From: an uncultured Spartobacteria bacterium
Lineage (GTDB): Bacteria > Verrucomicrobiota > Verrucomicrobiia > Chthoniobacterales > Chthoniobacteraceae
NCBI GenBank assembly: GCA_903882875.1
Contig: CAIRYQ010000058.1
Coordinates: 1-46,973 of the forward strand
Direction of reading: 5' to 3'
DNA: 46,973 nucleotides
Numbering within the stretch: position 1 is the first letter of the stretch; the number at the start of each line of letters is the position of its first letter. Of this stretch, positions 46,973 to 46,973 are shown in pieces. A program made the translations under genes and the position numbers. The notes under the pieces were generated by a model, which worked only from the letters and a program-made list of their open reading frames with translations, did no database searches and was not told the DNA's origin.

Positions 46973-46973
46973 G

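Overview
The window reads as a piece of a high-GC bacterial chromosome, most likely from the Verrucomicrobiota. That placement is an inference. It rests on the mix of a stand-alone pseudopilin with a DGH-type C-terminus, a DUF5722-type secreted protein, an arylsulfatase, SGNH esterases, a GH57 branching enzyme, weak Shine-Dalgarno signals, abundant REP-like palindromes and the in-frame heptamer repeat in guaA. No 16S gene or other decisive marker is present.

Bases 1-1364 are non-coding and packed with palindromes and short tandem repeats. A leftward pair follows (1365-4146): a P-loop ATPase and a TPR protein that looks like the sensor half of a split STAND/NLR-like system. A tRNA-Arg(CCG) gene comes next. 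Bases 4523-9919 hold carbohydrate-related genes: a DUF5722 secreted protein, a cupin, a secreted FlgD-Ig-like protein and a GH57 glucan branching enzyme. pgsA follows.

Bases 10729-15718 are a leftward exopolysaccharide export operon: an outer-membrane barrel, a Wzc-type tyrosine kinase and two tandem mini-Wza proteins. Bases 15947-27479 are ordinary chromosome: guaA with an unusual repeat insertion, a 59-residue lipoprotein, a YihX-like HAD phosphatase, an MGDG-synthase-like glycosyltransferase, a pseudopilin, aat, tex, an M14 peptidase, two SGNH hydrolases and an arylsulfatase.

At 27607-27630 there is an isolated tRNA 3' end. I read it as the attachment-site scar of an integrative conjugative element (ICE) that fills the rest of the window. 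The element carries an AbiE toxin-antitoxin pair, a DNA-binding protein with a structured leader, a MobF relaxase-helicase, IncP-like TraK/TraL/TraM analogues, a VirD4-type coupling protein, a second unrelated AbiE pair, a ClpB-D2-like AAA+ ATPase, and a VirB2-B3-B4-lipoprotein-B5-B6 secretion cluster. The VirB6 gene is cut by an IS630-type insertion running off the right edge. The remaining secretion genes, the integrase and the reconstituted tRNA are predicted to lie further right.

The parts most worth following up are the ATPase/TPR pair, the ClpB-like ATPase without a pore-loop tyrosine inside the conjugation region, the dual AbiE systems, and the structured non-coding stretches at 29615-29965 and 34465-34692.
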